This document shows positions 4,045 through 5,762 of a stretch of DNA of 5,762 bases, piece after piece. Numbering within the stretch: position 1 is the stretch's first letter; each line of letters begins with the position of its first letter. The stretch comes from Nitrospinae bacterium RIFCSPLOWO2_12_FULL_45_22 (GTDB taxonomy: Bacteria > 2-12-FULL-45-22): assembly GCA_001803565.1 (NCBI GenBank), contig MHDQ01000156.1, forward strand, positions 1 to 5,762, given 5' to 3'. The notes under the pieces were generated by a model. That model ran no database searches and was not told the DNA's origin. It saw only the letters and a list, made by a program, of their open reading frames with translations. Position numbers and translations under genes: made by a program.

Positions 4045-5727
4045 CTAGCTGTTTTCTGAGGGCATATTGTGTTTCCAACTGGTAATGCCACCAATGAGGT
4101 TTTTTACCCGAGTAAAGCCATGGGCCTGCAAGATACGGCAGGCCAGGTAGGAACGGAGGCCAGTCCCGCAATGTGCCACTAATTCCTCTTTTTTATGACC
4201 TGCCAGCTCATCCAGCCGAGAGCGCAACTCATCAATAGGTATCAGGGTAGAGCCGGAAATAGAAACAACAGCATGCTCTCTGGGAGTACGTACATCAATG
4301 ATCCGTACCTTTTTTCCTGCCTCCATATCCCCCATCAACTCTTTGCTGGTTAAGGCTGCTACCTCACCCTGGAGTATGTTCTGGGCCACAAACCCCGCTG
4401 TTATAACCGGGTCGCGGGCCGAGCCAAATTGTGGTGCATAGGCCAGGTCCAGGTTTCCCAGGTCCGATATGGTGAGCCCGGCATAGAGGGCCGTAGACAA
4501 GATATCAATCCTTTTATCCACCCCGCCACGCCCCACTACCTGGACACCCAGGAGCCGGCCTGAGCCTTTTTCTGCAATCAGCTTGATAGTCAGAGGCTTA
4601 GCACCCGGATAGTAGCCGGCATGGTCCTCGCCATGGGTATAAGAGCAGTAATAATCCAGGCCTTCCTGCTGGGCTTCCCGTTCATTCAAGCCAGTCCGTG
4701 CCGCTACCAGGTCACAGACCTTGACAATGGCAGTCCCCAGTACTCCCTTCATAACCTTGTTGCCCCCAGCGGCATTAGCGCCAGCTACCCGTCCTTGCTT
4801 ATTAGCCGGCCCGGCCAGGGCTATCCAGACCTTTTTCCCGGTAAGCAGGTGGGTGCTTTCAGCACAATCCCCTGCGGCAAAAATATCTGGGTCGCTGGTC
4901 TCCATCCGTTCATTCACCTCTATGGCACCCGTCGTACCGATCTTTAAACCGGCATCTCTGGCCAGCCGGATATCAGGCTTGATACCGATAGATAGAATAG
5001 CTATTTCAGCCGGGAGCTTATGGCCGGACTCCAGGACAATCTCTTGCACCCGATCACTCTTATCCACCAAAAATTCCTTGACCCCATCTCTCAGGATCAC
5101 TTCTACCCTTTTCTCTCCCAGATGGGCCAGGATAGGCTGGGACATCTCTCTATCCATGGGAGCTAGCAGTTGGTCGGCTTTCTCTATTACCGTAACCTTT
5201 AAGTCCCGGGCCAGCATGGCCTCGGCCATCTCTAAACCGATATAGCCACCACCTACTATGGCTGCCTGGGTTATGGAATTGTTGGCCAGGTACTGAAAGA
5301 TATTATCTGTATCGGGTATAGAACGTAATGGGAAGCAGTTTCTGGCCTGTATTCCCGGCAGAGGAGGGACTATAGGTAAAGCGCCGGGGGCCAGGATCAG
5401 CTTATCGTAGGGCTCTTCAAACTCCTTATCTGTGATCAGGTCTTTCACCAGCACCCGCTTTTTATCCCGTAAAACCTTCAAGACTTCATGGTTAGTCTTG
5501 ACCTCGATATTGTGTCGTGCTTTAAAGCTCTCGGGTGTATTTAAGAGGAGGCTTTCCCGCTTAGCAATCTCACCGGAGATATAATAAGGCAGGCCACAAT
5601 TAGCAAAGGATATATAGGGCCCTTTTTCAAAGATAATTATCTGGCAAAACTCGTCTTGCCGCCTGGCCTTAGCGGCCGCACTAGCACCGCCTGCTACCCC
5701 ACCAATTACTACAATCTTCCTCACCAT
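4045..5727 (-). CDS. FAD-dependent CoA-disulfide/persulfide reductase with fused rhodanese domain
   Basis: A 560-residue cytoplasmic flavoprotein of the CoADR-RHD class, which reduces CoA disulfides or CoA persulfides/polysulfides with NAD(P)H and handles sulfane sulfur. The N-terminal FAD-binding motif GGVAGGASAA lies at 9-18. The single redox Cys44 in SFANCGLPYY (40-49) is the CoADR signature. The NAD(P)-binding loop GGGYIGLEMAE lies at 159-169 and the second FAD motif AAGDCAE at 284-290. The dimerisation domain includes THGEDHAGYYPGA (364-376). From about 456 a rhodanese domain follows: IIDVRTPREH (476-485) and the active-site loop HCGTGLRS (519-526) with catalytic Cys520. The usual rhodanese GHIPGA segment is changed to VSISGST (488-494). 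AGGAGGAG (5736-5743) stands 8 nt before the ATG. Homologues include Bacillus CoADR-RHD and the Shewanella Npsr persulfide reductase. The exact substrate (CoA disulfide, persulfide or polysulfide) is inferred from the family. The gene is complete. Confidence 0.94.
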   Translation of the reverse strand: MVRKIVVIGGVAGGASAAAKARRQDEFCQIIIFEKGPYISFANCGLPYYISGEIAKRESLLLNTPESFKARHNIEVKTNHEVLKVLRDKKRVLVKDLITDKEFEEPYDKLILAPGALPIVPPLPGIQARNCFPLRSIPDTDNIFQYLANNSITQAAIVGGGYIGLEMAEAMLARDLKVTVIEKADQLLAPMDREMSQPILAHLGEKRVEVILRDGVKEFLVDKSDRVQEIVLESGHKLPAEIAILSIGIKPDIRLARDAGLKIGTTGAIEVNERMETSDPDIFAAGDCAESTHLLTGKKVWIALAGPANKQGRVAGANAAGGNKVMKGVLGTAIVKVCDLVAARTGLNEREAQQEGLDYYCSYTHGEDHAGYYPGAKPLTIKLIAEKGSGRLLGVQVVGRGGVDKRIDILSTALYAGLTISDLGNLDLAYAPQFGSARDPVITAGFVAQNILQGEVAALTSKELMGDMEAGKKVRIIDVRTPREHAVVSISGSTLIPIDELRSRLDELAGHKKEELVAHCGTGLRSYLACRILQAHGFTRVKNLIGGITSWKHNMPSENS

Positions 5728-5735
5728 ACGCTAAT

Positions 5736-5743
5736 CTCCTCCT
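5736..5743 (-). promoter_or_regulatory. Ribosome binding site of the CoA-disulfide reductase gene
   Basis: Read on the minus strand, AGGAGGAG precedes the ATG by 8 nt. This confirms the start at 5727 and the full N-terminal FAD motif. The promoter must lie at or beyond the right edge of the window. Confidence 0.7.
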
Positions 5744-5762
5744 AAAAATCCTTCTGCTTATA

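Noticed and set aside
4721-5245. 174-codon plus-strand ORF inside the CoA-disulfide reductase gene
   Set aside because: It is antisense to a complete, motif-rich flavoprotein. Its composition (Ser, Pro, Ala, Ile) is what the reverse strand of such a gene would give.

Overview
The window looks bacterial, from a chromosome of mid GC content. It carries compact ORFs with Shine-Dalgarno sites, a single-chain class II glycyl-tRNA synthetase, a flavin CoA-disulfide/persulfide reductase fused to a rhodanese domain, and a degenerate intergenic repeat of the TGTCATTCTGAG type. These features fit an anaerobic or microaerophilic, probably uncultured lineage. The sequence alone does not let me name the phylum.

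Layout. (1) 1-1433: an AT-rich leader with heptamer-like repeats, then glycyl-tRNA synthetase on the + strand, best started at ATG 129. (2) 1434-1720: intergenic, with a doubtful minus-strand ORF of 39 codons and a good sigma70-like promoter (TTGACA, 16 nt, TAGAAT) pointing right. (3) 1721-2820: the accessory part. A DUF4160/DUF2442 gene pair with an ATGA overlap is followed by an attC-like recombination site. A hicB-hicA pair with a GTGA overlap comes next, then a second attC-like site. The two sites have matching R boxes, foldable arms and a shared core, so this is read as two integron gene cassettes with no integrase in view. hicA carries a 2-bp AT insertion that breaks its frame after codon 44; removing it restores a full-length 68-residue HicA. 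(4) 2821-3310: the start of what looks like a third, decayed cassette. It has an excellent ribosome binding site, a 17-codon ORF, and frame-shifted continuations, with no third attC found. (5) 3311-5727, minus strand: a SAM-dependent methyltransferase and, upstream of it, the CoA-disulfide reductase/rhodanese fusion. They are separated by about 155 bp that holds the TGTCATTCTGAG inverted-repeat element.

How the parts relate. The housekeeping synthetase and the leftward redox/methyltransferase genes are ordinary chromosome. Between them sits a small integron-type cassette cluster loaded with toxin-antitoxin-like modules, at least one of which is broken. Cassette 2 has only about 30 bp between its recombination boundary and hicB. 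Its expression therefore probably depends on read-through from the promoter ahead of DUF4160. The most interesting content is this integrase-less attC cluster, the frameshifted hicA within it, and the DUF4160/DUF2442 pair as a candidate two-gene addiction-type module.
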